A stretch of 64,000 bases of DNA from positions 11,634-75,633 of the forward strand of contig CALFJC010000176.1 in the NCBI GenBank assembly GCA_937877655.1, given 5' to 3'. Origin of the DNA: an uncultured Selenomonadales bacterium (lineage in GTDB: Bacteria; Bacillota; Negativicutes; Selenomonadales; Selenomonadaceae). The notes under the pieces are model-generated. The model did no database searches. It was not told the origin of the DNA and saw nothing but the letters and a program-made list of their open reading frames with translations. A program made the translations under genes and the position numbers. Positions 45,058 to 54,062 of the stretch are shown in pieces; position 1 is the stretch's first letter, and each line of letters begins with the position of its first letter.

Positions 45058-46892
45058 ATCTTAAAGGTTTCGGCTTTTTTGCGCCCGAAAAAGGCGGTTC
45101 CGACGTATTTATTGCCGCCGAAAACCTGCGCGGAGCCATAAACGGCGATAAAGTCAGAGTAAAAATTATCGACGATTGGCACGGGCGGCGCGAAGGACAA
45201 ATTATTGAGATTTTGGAGCGCGCAAAGGACATTTTCGTCGGAACTCTCAATAAAATCGGCAAAAAAACCGTCTTCATACCCGATGATAAGCGCATTACGC
45301 AAAAAATAATCCTGCCGAATCAAAAATTTCTGCCGAATACAAAGGTAGTTGTAAAAATAACGTCGTGGGAGCCTCTGCGCGGACAAATTACAGAGATTTT
45401 GGGCAAAGAAAATGCACCCGGCGTAGAAATACGCGGGATTTTGCGAAGTCACGGCGTGGAAGAAGAATTTCCGCCCGAAGTGCAAGCCGAAGCCGCCAAA
45501 ATCGAACTTTCACCGAGTAAAATTGAAATTTCTTGTCGAATCGACCGCCGAAACTTAAAAATCGTGACGATTGACGGCGAGGACGCAAAAGATTTGGATG
45601 ACGGAGTGTTCGCCGCAGAAATTGACGGCGGATTTTTTTTGGGCGTGTACATTGCCGACGTGAGCCACTACGTGAAGCGGAATTCTGCGCTGGATCGAGA
45701 GGCTTTTGAACGCGGAACGAGTATTTATCCCGTCGATAGGGTCGTTCCCATGTTGCCGAAAGAATTATCCAACGGAATTTGCAGTTTAAACGCGGGAGTA
45801 GACCGTTTGGCGATGGCTTGCGAGATGAAATTGGATTTTTCGGGCGAAGTCGTCGATTATTCGATATTTCCGACGGTTATTCACGTTTTCAGGCGATTAA
45901 GTTATAAGGAAGTGAATAAATTCTTTGACGGCGATAAAAATTTGTCGGATTGCGCGGAAAATCTCCGAGTTTTGAAGAAAATACATGACTTGCGGAAAAA
46001 AATTCGAGAAAAACGCGGCGCGATAGACTTCGACTTACCCGAAATGAAAATATTGCTGAATTCGGCGGGAAAACCGCTCGAAATAACCAAAAGAATACAA
46101 ACATTGGGCGAATCGATAATCGAAGAGTGCATGTTATTGGCGAATGAGACGGTGGCTGAACACACAATCAAGAAAAAAATCGCGAGTTTGTATCGAATAC
46201 ACGAATTGCCGACGCCCGAAAAGGTTTTGACGCTGAATAATTTGCTTGCACACTTCAATTTACACATAAACAAGGGAAAAGAGCCGTCAGAATTCCAAAA
46301 AATCTTATCGAAGGCAAAAAACATGCCTGCAGAGAAAATAATAATGAGTTATGCGTTAAGAACGATGCAACAAGCGCGATATTCGCCAGAAAATCTCGGA
46401 CATTTCGGGTTAGCGGCGGAATTTTATACACATTTCACGTCACCGATAAGGCGATACCCCGATTTAATGGTTCACAGGGCGTTGAAAGGTGAAATTTTGA
46501 AGAATTTGGAAGAAACGGCGCGAAAAAGTTCGGAAAGAGAGCGACGAGCGACGGAAATAGAGCGCGAGGCATTGGATTTAAAAGCAGTTGAGTATATGCA
46601 ACGATTTGTCGGACAAAATTTTGACGGAGTGATAGAAAGTGTGACGAATTTTGGGTTTTTCGTTGAGTTGGATAACGGAGTAGACGGCTTGGTAAGGATT
46701 TCGGAGCTTGGCGGCGATTATTATGAATATGTGGAGCGGGAATTTGCGATAATCGGGCAGGCAACGGGAAAAATGTTCAAAATTGGCGATGAAGTGCGGG
46801 TGAAATTGATTGAGGCGAACGAAAAGTTGCGGCAACTGACATTTCGGCTTATAAGCGGGGTGTCGAGCCGCGAATTGATAGCGAAAATGTAA
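44937..46892 (+). CDS. rnr: Ribonuclease R (RNB-family 3'-5' exoribonuclease)
   Basis: The 651-residue protein has an N-terminal cold-shock-type OB region (GFGFFAPEKGGSDVFI). The catalytic RNB domain follows: DGEDAKDLDDGVFA with the metal-binding Asp cluster, GVYIADVSHYV, ERGTSIYPVDRVVPMLP and HFTSPIRRYPDLMVHRAL. A C-terminal S1 domain is at about 560-645 (DGVIESVTNFGFFVELDNGV). RNase R degrades structured RNA and works in trans-translation. It is somewhat shorter than usual (700-800) because the basic C-terminal tail is missing. ATG 44937 has AGGAGGTGA ten bases upstream, inside the thioesterase gene; the first 30 residues are low-complexity (Asn/Gly/Lys) and overprinted on that gene. smpB, often next to rnr, does not follow. 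Confidence 0.95.
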   Translation: MARKSAKKHNNNAFDGRNGGRHDNGGGNGKIRALIGKISVNLKGFGFFAPEKGGSDVFIAAENLRGAINGDKVRVKIIDDWHGRREGQIIEILERAKDIFVGTLNKIGKKTVFIPDDKRITQKIILPNQKFLPNTKVVVKITSWEPLRGQITEILGKENAPGVEIRGILRSHGVEEEFPPEVQAEAAKIELSPSKIEISCRIDRRNLKIVTIDGEDAKDLDDGVFAAEIDGGFFLGVYIADVSHYVKRNSALDREAFERGTSIYPVDRVVPMLPKELSNGICSLNAGVDRLAMACEMKLDFSGEVVDYSIFPTVIHVFRRLSYKEVNKFFDGDKNLSDCAENLRVLKKIHDLRKKIREKRGAIDFDLPEMKILLNSAGKPLEITKRIQTLGESIIEECMLLANETVAEHTIKKKIASLYRIHELPTPEKVLTLNNLLAHFNLHINKGKEPSEFQKILSKAKNMPAEKIIMSYALRTMQQARYSPENLGHFGLAAEFYTHFTSPIRRYPDLMVHRALKGEILKNLEETARKSSERERRATEIEREALDLKAVEYMQRFVGQNFDGVIESVTNFGFFVELDNGVDGLVRISELGGDYYEYVEREFAIIGQATGKMFKIGDEVRVKLIEANEKLRQLTFRLISGVSSRELIAKM

Positions 46893-46929
46893 AAAAAGCC
46901 TCTCGGACGAAAGTTTGAGAGGTTTTTTT
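46891..46929 (+). terminator. Rho-independent terminator of the rex-rnr operon
   Basis: CCTCTC/GAGAGG flanked by an A run and seven T begins immediately after the rnr stop. Confidence 0.82.
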
Positions 46930-46963
46930 ATTGCTCGAAAGGAAATTTTCGATTTAAAAAACA

Positions 46964-46989
46964 TTGACAGAATCATTTTTTTTTATAAT
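46964..46989 (+). promoter_or_regulatory. Promoter of the small secreted protein with a T9 spacer tract
   Basis: TTGACA (46964-46969) and TATAAT (46984-46989) are both perfect, but the spacer is only 14 bases and contains nine consecutive T (46976-46984, the last being part of TATAAT). Three more T would give the optimal 17. Confidence 0.55.
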
Positions 46990-47045
46990 GCTTGCGAAGT
47001 TTTTGAGGCGGCATTGTTTCTTGATTTAAGAGAGGATGATGTTTT

Positions 47046-47408
47046 ATGAGGAAAATTGCGGTGCTGTTCATGATTTTGTCGGGCATTATGTTCGCTTACA
47101 TTCCTCAAGTTTCGGCGCAAGAAGTTTATGCAGTGACCGAAAAGAACGGCGGGAAAATCAATGATTATTACGTTGTAACCGAGTCGATTCAGCAAGAAGG
47201 TCAAGCGTTCGGGGTAACAATTCATGTTGTCGGTCAAAATCATTCGTATAATAACTATTCAAATTGGTTTTATGCTTACATGAACGGAGCGTGGCATTTT
47301 GTTCCTGGCGGACAGCTTGCGGCGGCAATGCGAATCGACAGAATTGAAGACCCGATGTTTCGTAGCGTGATATACGGCGTCTTTAGTACGGCTCGCCAAT
47401 ACATGTGA
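47046..47408 (+). CDS. Small secreted protein of unknown function
   Basis: The 120-residue protein begins with a clear Sec signal peptide (MRKIAVLFMILSGIMFAYIP) and a likely signal peptidase I site after QVSA. The mature part of about 95 residues is rich in Tyr, Asn, Val and Gly, has no cysteine, and I know no family for it. It would be periplasmic or released. GAGAGG lies upstream of the ATG. It is monocistronic between two terminators and has its own promoter with an unusual spacer. Confidence 0.7.
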   Translation: MRKIAVLFMILSGIMFAYIPQVSAQEVYAVTEKNGGKINDYYVVTESIQQEGQAFGVTIHVVGQNHSYNNYSNWFYAYMNGAWHFVPGGQLAAAMRIDRIEDPMFRSVIYGVFSTARQYM

Positions 47409-47429
47409 AAGTTTATATTGAAACAAAAG

Positions 47430-47461
47430 CCCTTCGGCAAGTGCCGGAGGGAATTTTTTTT
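47430..47461 (+). terminator. Rho-independent terminator after the small secreted protein
   Basis: CCCTTCGGCA/TGCCGGAGGG (ten pairs, one G-U) is followed by eight T. Confidence 0.85.
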
Positions 47462-47488
47462 GAGTTTTGGGCGTTGAAATGGTAAAAT
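47460..47488 (+). promoter_or_regulatory. Promoter of the OGT-like gene
   Basis: TTGAGT (47460-47465), a 17-base spacer and TAAAAT (47483-47488), directly after the preceding terminator. Confidence 0.55.
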
Positions 47489-47507
47489 CAGCGCGGGAGT
47501 TGATAAA

Positions 47508-48884
47508 ATGGAATTGGCAAAAAAATTATTGGAAAAAAATCGTCCGTCGGAGGCATTGGAGCGATTGAAAGAACTTTTGCCTGTCGCGCAGGAAGAGTGG
47601 CGAGTTCATGAGCTGATAGGCGCGTGTTTCCACGATTTGTGCGACGCAGAGGGAGCCGTGCAGGCTTATTTGAACGCGGCAATGACAGATAAATATTTGC
47701 GCAGCCAGCGAATGCATTTCTCAAATTATCTGTTCGCGTTGCATTATCTGCCGCAACTTGACGCGAAAATTTTAAAAAATGAACTCGCAATTTACAATTC
47801 GCTGTATCGTGACGCAGAAAAATTTCCGCCGATAAAAAAATCTGCCGAAAAAATATCTGTGGCTTATTTATCTCCGAATTTTTGTGATTCTTCGGCGGCG
47901 CGATTTTATGAAGCACTTTTAACAGATTATAATCGCGAAAAATTTTCCGTGACGGCGTGGAGTTTATCTAAGGAAGAAGATTTATTCACGAAAAAGATTC
48001 GGCGCAACGTCGACGGCTATTTTGAAATTGCGGAGACGAGTTTTGAAGAAGCGGCGGAGCAAATTCGCGACGCGGGCGCAGATATTTTAATCGATTTGGG
48101 CGGACACACCGAAGGCGGCTCGACTTTGCAAATTGCGGCGTATCGACCTGCGCGGATTCAGATTTGCGGCATAGGATATTTTGATTCGACGGGCGCAGAT
48201 TTTATTGATTATTTTATCGGCGACAATTTCTTGACTCCGGACGAAAAAATTTTTACCGAAAAGATTTTGCGGCTGAAAAATGCGTTTGCCTTCCGTCCGA
48301 GTGAAAAAATGATTCGCGAAAAAAATATTCGTTGCCCGTTTTCATACAAAAAATTTGTATTCGGCAGTCTGAACAATTTCATGAAAATCACCGATGATTA
48401 TCTTTTGGCTGTGAAAAAAATTTTGGACGCCGTGCCCGAATCGATGATTATTTTCCGTGATACTACGCCGTTAAAAAGTCGGCAAGAATCTCTGCTTTAT
48501 CGGGTCAGACGATTTGGCATTTATCCTCATAAAATTTGCGCAGGAACTGATGATTTTTTCTCGGATTATTCCAAGATTGATTTGATTTTGGACACATTTC
48601 CTTATCCCGGCGGCATGATGACGGCTTTAGCGTTGTATATGGGCGTTCCTGTATTAAATTTATGCGGAAAATTGCCGCACACGCGGACGGGCGCAGATAT
48701 TTTGCGAATTGCCGACGTTGAAGAGCTGATTGTAGAAAATATTGACGATTACATAAAAAAAGCCGTCGAAATGGCGAATAATCGAGCAAAACTCGCGGCG
48801 TTGACAGAAAAAATTTCTGTTGATAAACTGACCGACACGAAAAGTTTTGTCGAAGATTTTTATAAAAGTTTGGAGGCGATTTAA
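47508..48884 (+). CDS. O-GlcNAc transferase-like (SPINDLY/GT41) glycosyltransferase
   Basis: The 458-residue protein has a short TPR-like helical start (LLEKNRPSEALERLKELLPV) and then the GT41 catalytic region. Recognisable blocks are VAYLSPNFCDSSAARFYEAL, DILIDLGGHTEGGSTLQIAA, YRPARIQICGIGYFDSTGA, FGSLNNFMKITDDYLLAVK and LILDTFPYPGGMMTALALYM followed by GVPVLNLCGKLPHTRTGADI. These match the UDP-sugar binding half of eukaryotic OGT and bacterial SPINDLY proteins. Bacterial members glycosylate Ser/Thr of surface proteins such as flagellin or adhesins; the target here is unknown, but the window encodes large Ser/Thr-rich surface proteins. The TPR part is much shorter than usual. It probably shares an operon with the next two genes. 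Confidence 0.85.
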   Translation: MELAKKLLEKNRPSEALERLKELLPVAQEEWRVHELIGACFHDLCDAEGAVQAYLNAAMTDKYLRSQRMHFSNYLFALHYLPQLDAKILKNELAIYNSLYRDAEKFPPIKKSAEKISVAYLSPNFCDSSAARFYEALLTDYNREKFSVTAWSLSKEEDLFTKKIRRNVDGYFEIAETSFEEAAEQIRDAGADILIDLGGHTEGGSTLQIAAYRPARIQICGIGYFDSTGADFIDYFIGDNFLTPDEKIFTEKILRLKNAFAFRPSEKMIREKNIRCPFSYKKFVFGSLNNFMKITDDYLLAVKKILDAVPESMIIFRDTTPLKSRQESLLYRVRRFGIYPHKICAGTDDFFSDYSKIDLILDTFPYPGGMMTALALYMGVPVLNLCGKLPHTRTGADILRIADVEELIVENIDDYIKKAVEMANNRAKLAALTEKISVDKLTDTKSFVEDFYKSLEAI

Positions 48885-49475
48885 ATGGCAACCGAGATTC
48901 TCAATGAACGTTTGCTCTATCCGTCTTACGAAATTATTGGAGGTAAAAAAATTATGGCACCTGCGGCAAATCCGACTCACGGTAGCATTATCGGAAGACT
49001 TTATGCATTTTTTTTCAGTTATTTGGATGCGAAAAACGCCGGTTACGTGTTCGTAGATGATGTTGACGTTTATCTCAAGGACGGTCCTCTTTTCAAGCCG
49101 GATTTAATCGTTGTTTTGGAAGAAAATTCATCAATTATCGATTGGAACAAGGGAATTTACGGCGCACCGGATATGCTCGTCGAAGTTTTATCCCGCTCTA
49201 CCAAAAAAAGAGATGTTACAATTAAAAAAGACACTTACGAGGCAAACGGCGTGCGAGAATATTGGATTATCGACCCGTGGATTAAAAGTGTGACGGTTTA
49301 TCTTCTGCGCGACGGTAAATATTTTCTCGACGACGAGTATATTTTGTTCGACGATAAAGATTTGGAACTGATGACGGACGCTGAAAAAGCCGAAATTAAA
49401 AATGAAGTGCCCGTTTCTATTTTGGAAGGTTTGACAGTTCCTTTGAAATTTATTTTTAAGTGGGGTTACAAATAA
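48885..49475 (+). CDS. Uma2-family (DUF820) PD-(D/E)XK nuclease-like protein
   Basis: The 196-residue protein starts right after the OGT-like stop. It has the Uma2 pattern: GKKIMAPAANPTHGSIIGRL, FKPDLIVVLEEN (the Pro-Asp motif), GAPDMLVEVLSRSTKKRD with the acidic catalytic residue, and YEANGVREYWIIDP. The fold is restriction-endonuclease-like; the family is widespread, often multicopy, and its role is still unclear. The last 40 residues look like a less conserved tail. ATG 48885 has GGAGG 12 bases upstream. Confidence 0.87.
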   Translation: MATEILNERLLYPSYEIIGGKKIMAPAANPTHGSIIGRLYAFFFSYLDAKNAGYVFVDDVDVYLKDGPLFKPDLIVVLEENSSIIDWNKGIYGAPDMLVEVLSRSTKKRDVTIKKDTYEANGVREYWIIDPWIKSVTVYLLRDGKYFLDDEYILFDDKDLELMTDAEKAEIKNEVPVSILEGLTVPLKFIFKWGYK

Positions 49476-49476
49476 A

Positions 49477-50313
49477 ATGATTGATAATGACGAGCGACGC
49501 GGGCTTTTACAGTTCGTTTCGCCTGATTTTTTGCCGATAAATATACTTTTAGTAGAAAATGAGCAGTTTTTATCGGCGTTGCGAGAAATTTTGCCCGCCG
49601 CGCAGATTGCTTTGCTGAAAAAGGAGTTTTCGCCCGAAATAAAAGAGCTTTGCAACGAATTTCGCGCAGATTTAACGGAAGAATTGCCGACTGCACCGAA
49701 AATTTTTGAAATAATCATTGCGGAAGACGTTTTGACGGTCGGAGAAAATTTTTATTCAATGTTGATGGCGTATAATCACTTGCTGAAGGATTCGGGCTTT
49801 TTGTTGACGCAATTTTATAACGTTCGATTTATAAAAGTGCTTGAAAATCTGAGATGCGGACGATTTTTGAGCAACGAGCGGAGATTTTGGGCAAAATCGG
49901 ACGTTGTAAAGCTGTTGGACGATGCGATTTACAAAGAAATTCACTTTTTGCCGGGCGAGAGAGAAAAAATTTCGGTAACGGATTGGGAAAAGTTCGGATT
50001 TGAAAATTTCAGTGAGGATTTGACGACAAAAATTTGGTTGGTGAAAGCTTGCAAGTGCACAGCGGAAGTTGCCGCGCTGAAAAATTTATTTACGCCCGAA
50101 ATCCGCGCAGATTTATCGCGACTTCTCCACAGAATCGAATATGATCTTGACGCGGAAGAAAATTTTCAGCGATTGATGGAACTTTGCGAGCGCGAAGAAA
50201 TTTTTGATGAATATCTGAGCGATTTTATAAACCAAGTCGTGATTCACGAGGCGGCGAAAGATTTTATCAAGGCGCGGGCTGAAAATTTCGGGCGAAACAT
50301 TTCTTTCGATTAA
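49477..50313 (+). CDS. Methyltransferase-like protein of unknown specificity
   Basis: In the 278-residue protein, residues 70-170 resemble the second half of class I SAM-dependent methyltransferases associated with surface glycans (IIIAEDVLTVGENFYSMLMA, LLKDSGFLLTQFYNV, then SNERRFWAKSDVVKLL). The glycine-rich SAM loop expected near the start is not evident, so activity is doubtful. The C-terminal 80 residues are helical and acidic. Its place after an OGT-like transferase suggests glycan or glycoprotein modification. It starts one base after the Uma2 stop, without a strong ribosome site, so it is probably translationally coupled. Confidence 0.5.
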   Translation: MIDNDERRGLLQFVSPDFLPINILLVENEQFLSALREILPAAQIALLKKEFSPEIKELCNEFRADLTEELPTAPKIFEIIIAEDVLTVGENFYSMLMAYNHLLKDSGFLLTQFYNVRFIKVLENLRCGRFLSNERRFWAKSDVVKLLDDAIYKEIHFLPGEREKISVTDWEKFGFENFSEDLTTKIWLVKACKCTAEVAALKNLFTPEIRADLSRLLHRIEYDLDAEENFQRLMELCEREEIFDEYLSDFINQVVIHEAAKDFIKARAENFGRNISFD

Positions 50314-50315
50314 AA

Positions 50316-50349
50316 AATCTGCTCTTCGACGCGGGGAGCGGATTTTTTT
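50316..50349 (+). terminator. Rho-independent terminator after the OGT-Uma2-methyltransferase run
   Basis: AATCTGCTC/GAGCGGATT (nine pairs, one T-G) is followed by eight T. Confidence 0.82.
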
Positions 50350-50355
50350 TGTGCG

Positions 50356-50385
50356 TTGTAAAAAATTTCCTTAATCGTGTATAAT
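50356..50385 (+). promoter_or_regulatory. Promoter of the metallo-hydrolase-lepA run
   Basis: TTGTAA (50356-50361), an 18-base spacer and a perfect TATAAT (50380-50385). Confidence 0.6.
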
Positions 50386-50416
50386 GACTTTGAAAATTTT
50401 ACAGCGAGGGATTTTG

Positions 50417-51544
50417 ATGAATCGCAGGAATTTTATCAGGAATTTTCTAATCGGCGCGGCGGGCTTGACGGCGGCGGCGGGCGGCGGAATTTTTTATTAC
50501 ATAAATCGTCCGGAATTCGGAAGGTTGCCGACGGGTTCGCGGCTTGAAAAGATTTTATCTTCGCCGCATTACTTCAAAGATCATTTCGAGTGCTTGACGC
50601 CCGTAAAAGTCATGAGCGAAGAAATTCAAGATAAAGAAAATCGGATTGTGGCGACGTGGAAATTTTTATTCGGCGATAAAGCGGGACTTGTGCCGCCGAA
50701 GCCCGTTCCGACAATCAAAACCGATTTAAATTCGCTCGGCAACGAAGACTGCGCGGTTTGGATGGGGCATTCGACGATTTATCTTCAGCTCGGCGGACGA
50801 AAAATTTTGCTTGACCCGGTATTTTCTCCGTATGCCTCGCCGATTTTTTTTGTCAACCGCGCTTTTGAAGGCAGCAATATTTATTCCGCCGAAAATTTCC
50901 CGCCGATTGATATTTTGGCGATAACACACGACCATTGGGATCATCTCGATTATCCTACGATTATTTCTCTCAAGCCGAAGATAAAAACCGTGCTTTGTCC
51001 GCTGGGTGTCGGAGAATATTTTGAGCAATGGGGCTTTGACGCGGAAAAAATCATTGAGGAAGATTGGGATTCGGTTATCGACTTCGGACGCGGCTTGACG
51101 GCGCACATTTTACCGAGCCAGCATTTTTCGGGGCGCATGTTGACGCAAAATCCAACCGAATGGTGCGCCTTTGCCTTCGTGACATCTGCGCGGAAAATTT
51201 TTTGTTCCGGCGACGGCGGCTACTCGGAGCATTTCAAAGACATTGGAAAAAAATTCGGCGACTTCGATTTGGCATTTATGGAAAACGGGCAGTATAATTT
51301 GGCATGGCACGCGATTCACATGTTGCCGAACGAAACCGCGCAGGCTTCGGAAGATATTCGCGCCAAAAAAGTTGTGCCGATTCATTCGGGAAAATTTGCA
51401 TTGGCGCGGCACATGTGGAATGAACCTTACAAAGATTTGCTTGCCGAGAGTGCGGGAAAAAATTACGAGCTTTTGACTCCGAAAATCGGCGAATTGATAA
51501 CTTTTGGCGGCGAACAAAATTTTTCGCGGTGGTTTGAATTATGA
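50417..51544 (+). CDS. Tat-exported MBL-fold metallo-hydrolase (NAPE-PLD-like)
   Basis: The 375-residue protein begins MNRRNFIRNFLIGAAGLTAA, a twin-arginine signal followed by a hydrophobic stretch. The rest is a metallo-beta-lactamase fold: VWMGHSTIYLQLGGRKILLD, the metal-binding ITHDHWDHLDYPT, LPSQHFSGRM, FCSGDGGYSEHF and late VPIHSGKFALARH. This set is closest to N-acyl-phosphatidylethanolamine phospholipase D-like and UlaG-like lactonase/phosphodiesterase proteins. Export folded by Tat to the periplasm fits a metalloenzyme acting on phospholipid or another ester. ATG 50417 follows GAGGG; an upstream in-frame ATG at 50384 overlaps the -10 box and is unlikely. Its stop overlaps the next start (ATGA). 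Confidence 0.83.
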   Translation: MNRRNFIRNFLIGAAGLTAAAGGGIFYYINRPEFGRLPTGSRLEKILSSPHYFKDHFECLTPVKVMSEEIQDKENRIVATWKFLFGDKAGLVPPKPVPTIKTDLNSLGNEDCAVWMGHSTIYLQLGGRKILLDPVFSPYASPIFFVNRAFEGSNIYSAENFPPIDILAITHDHWDHLDYPTIISLKPKIKTVLCPLGVGEYFEQWGFDAEKIIEEDWDSVIDFGRGLTAHILPSQHFSGRMLTQNPTEWCAFAFVTSARKIFCSGDGGYSEHFKDIGKKFGDFDLAFMENGQYNLAWHAIHMLPNETAQASEDIRAKKVVPIHSGKFALARHMWNEPYKDLLAESAGKNYELLTPKIGELITFGGEQNFSRWFEL

Positions 51545-52170
51545 TTGCATTAATTTTAATCGCGGCGGTCGTGACGATGGCATTTCTTTACAAATTTTCG
51601 CCGACGAAAAAAACTTTCATGATAATCTGCGCGGTTTTGGTAATTGTATTCGGCACAAGCGCGTTTATTCGCGGTCAGCAAGTTCAACAGGAAAAAATTT
51701 CGCGGGCGCAACTTGAAGAACTGCTGGAGCAACAAAAAATTTTCGGCGAGTGGTACGCGGCTTATCAAAAGGATATTGATCGTCTTGACAGAAATTGGCA
51801 ATCATACCACAACATAATTGAGGGTTTGAATTCGATTGACGCGCAAAATTTCAATGCCGATGCGTTGCACATGCGATTTTTGATTTTGGAGCAGGATTCG
51901 ATTGAGGAGCAGATAAAAATTCGGATGCTTTACGCGCCGCCGGAATTGAGCAGAGAAAGTCGGGCATTGGTCGAGACAGTCATTTACAAAACTCAGCAAT
52001 ACGTTGACGCGCAGACGAAAACAATAATTTTATCGGAGGCGGCGGCAAAACCTCCCGTCGAATTGGAGGATTTGAAACTGAAACTTCATGACATAATGAT
52101 TCGCGAATCGCCCGAAGGATTATTTACGGCGCAAGAAATTTCGGCAATACGCTCTGCTTTGAGAGATTAA
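51541..52170 (+). CDS. Membrane protein of unknown function
   Basis: The 209-residue protein has two N-terminal transmembrane helices (residues 1-17 and 24-43). A long cytoplasmic or periplasmic helical region follows (RAQLEELLEQQKIFGEWYAA onward) that looks coiled-coil. I recognise no family. ATG 51541 overlaps the metallo-hydrolase stop by four bases, so the two are translationally coupled; lepA follows after 17 bases. Confidence 0.75.
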   Translation: MIALILIAAVVTMAFLYKFSPTKKTFMIICAVLVIVFGTSAFIRGQQVQQEKISRAQLEELLEQQKIFGEWYAAYQKDIDRLDRNWQSYHNIIEGLNSIDAQNFNADALHMRFLILEQDSIEEQIKIRMLYAPPELSRESRALVETVIYKTQQYVDAQTKTIILSEAAAKPPVELEDLKLKLHDIMIRESPEGLFTAQEISAIRSALRD

Positions 52171-52187
52171 AGAACGGAGGAAATTTT

Positions 52188-53987
52188 TTGAACGACAAGA
52201 TAAGGAATTTTTCAATCATAGCGCACATAGATCACGGCAAATCGACGCTCGCCGACAGGTTAATTGAAATGACGGGCACGGTTGAAAAGCGCGATATGAA
52301 CGAACAATTTTTGGACAACATGGAGCTTGAACGCGAGCGCGGCATTACGATAAAGGCGCAGACTGTTCGTTTGAAATACACGGCGCGGGACGGCGAAACT
52401 TATCAGCTGAATTTAATCGACACGCCCGGTCACGTCGATTTTACTTACGAAGTTTCGCGAAGTCTTGCCGCTTGCGAAGGAGCACTTTTGGTTGTCGATG
52501 CCACTCAAGGCGTCGAGGCACAAACTTTGTCGAATGTTTATCTGGCGTTGGAACATGATTTGGAAATTGTTCCCGTCATCAACAAAATCGATTTGGCGAG
52601 TGCCGACGTTGAAAGAGCCCGCGCAGAAATTGAGGAGGCAATAGGGCTTGACGCAAGCGACGCGGTTAAATGTTCCGCGAAAACCGGCGAAGGCGTCGAG
52701 GAAATTTTGGAAGCGATTGTAAAAAAAATCCCGCCGCCCGAAGGTGACGAGTCAAAACCTTTGCAAGCACTGATTTTCGATTCTTATTTTGATTCCTACA
52801 AAGGCGCGGTTGCGCATGTCAGAATTTTTGACGGAAAAGTTCGTAAGGGCGATACGTTGAAACTTTTGGCGACGGGCAAAGAATTTGAGGCAACGGAAAT
52901 AGGAATTTTTTCTCCCGCAATGACTGAACTTGAGGAACTCTGCGCGGGCGAAGTCGGATACATTTGCGGCAGTTTGAAAGATGTTCGCGACGTTCGGGTA
53001 GGCGACACAATCACGACTTCAAAAAATCCCGCCGAAGCATTGGCGGGGTATCGTGCGCCGGTCTCAATGGTTTTTTGCGGGCTTTACCCGACGGACAGCG
53101 TTGACTATGACAATTTAAAAGACGCGCTTGAAAAACTTCAGCTGAACGACGCCGCACTTGTTTACGAGCCCGAAACTTCAGCCGCATTGGGATTCGGATT
53201 TCGTTGCGGCTTTTTGGGTTTGTTGCATATGGATGTTATTCAAGAGCGTTTGGAGCGCGAATACAAATTAAAACTCGTGACGACTGCGCCGAGCGTCGTT
53301 TACAAAGTTCATAAGACGGACGGAAAAATTTTCACGATTGACAATCCCGCCGCGTTGCCGCCCGTCACCGAAATTAAATTTATTGAAGAACCGATGGTTA
53401 AGGCGACCGTGATTGTTCCGAGCGAATTTATCGGCGCGGTTATGGAACTTTGTCGCGATAAGCGCGGCACTTATCGGAGCATGGATTATATCGACAAAAC
53501 TCGCGTCATGATCGTTTACGAAATGCCGCTCAACGAAATTATCTATGATTTTTTCGACAAACTCAAATCGATGACTCGCGGTTATGCCAGCCTTGACTAT
53601 GAACTTTCCGAATACAAGCAGAGCGATCTTGCGAAGTTGGACATTCTTTTGAACGGCGATTTGATTGACGCGCTGAGTTCGATTGTTCATAAAAGTCGTG
53701 CCGCAAAAATCGGACGGATTCTCGCGCTGAAACTCAAAAGGATTATTCCCGAACAACTTTTTGATATTCCCGTCCAAGCGGCTATCGGCGGACGAATTAT
53801 CGCCCGCGAAACCGTCAAGGCGCGGCGCAAAGACGTTTTGGCGAAATGTTACGGCGGCGACGTTTCGCGCAAGCGCAAACTTCTGGAGAAACAAAAGGCG
53901 GGCAAAAAACGCATGAAAGCCGTTGGCAGTGTCGAATTGCCGCAGGAAGCTTTTATGGCAGTTTTGACCGTCGGCGACGAGGAATAA
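52188..53987 (+). CDS. lepA: Elongation factor 4 (LepA) GTPase
   Basis: The 599-residue translational GTPase has G1 AHIDHGKSTLADRL, switch region RERGITIKAQTV, G3 DTPGHVDF, G4 NKIDLASAD and G5 KCSAKTGEGV. EF-G-like domains II, III and V follow. The LepA-specific C-terminal domain ends with CYGGDVSRKRKLLEKQKAGK, a hallmark that separates it from EF-G. EF4 acts on stalled ribosomes. Start is TTG 52188, nine bases after GGAGG. In many Firmicutes lepA precedes hemW or hrcA; here a terminator and a decayed locus follow. Confidence 0.97.
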   Translation: MNDKIRNFSIIAHIDHGKSTLADRLIEMTGTVEKRDMNEQFLDNMELERERGITIKAQTVRLKYTARDGETYQLNLIDTPGHVDFTYEVSRSLAACEGALLVVDATQGVEAQTLSNVYLALEHDLEIVPVINKIDLASADVERARAEIEEAIGLDASDAVKCSAKTGEGVEEILEAIVKKIPPPEGDESKPLQALIFDSYFDSYKGAVAHVRIFDGKVRKGDTLKLLATGKEFEATEIGIFSPAMTELEELCAGEVGYICGSLKDVRDVRVGDTITTSKNPAEALAGYRAPVSMVFCGLYPTDSVDYDNLKDALEKLQLNDAALVYEPETSAALGFGFRCGFLGLLHMDVIQERLEREYKLKLVTTAPSVVYKVHKTDGKIFTIDNPAALPPVTEIKFIEEPMVKATVIVPSEFIGAVMELCRDKRGTYRSMDYIDKTRVMIVYEMPLNEIIYDFFDKLKSMTRGYASLDYELSEYKQSDLAKLDILLNGDLIDALSSIVHKSRAAKIGRILALKLKRIIPEQLFDIPVQAAIGGRIIARETVKARRKDVLAKCYGGDVSRKRKLLEKQKAGKKRMKAVGSVELPQEAFMAVLTVGDEE

Positions 53988-54062
53988 TTTCATGGCAAAA
54001 AATAAAAGAATCATTTCTTTGAACATTAAAAGAAAAAAATGTCAAAAGGCTCAAGGAATGAA

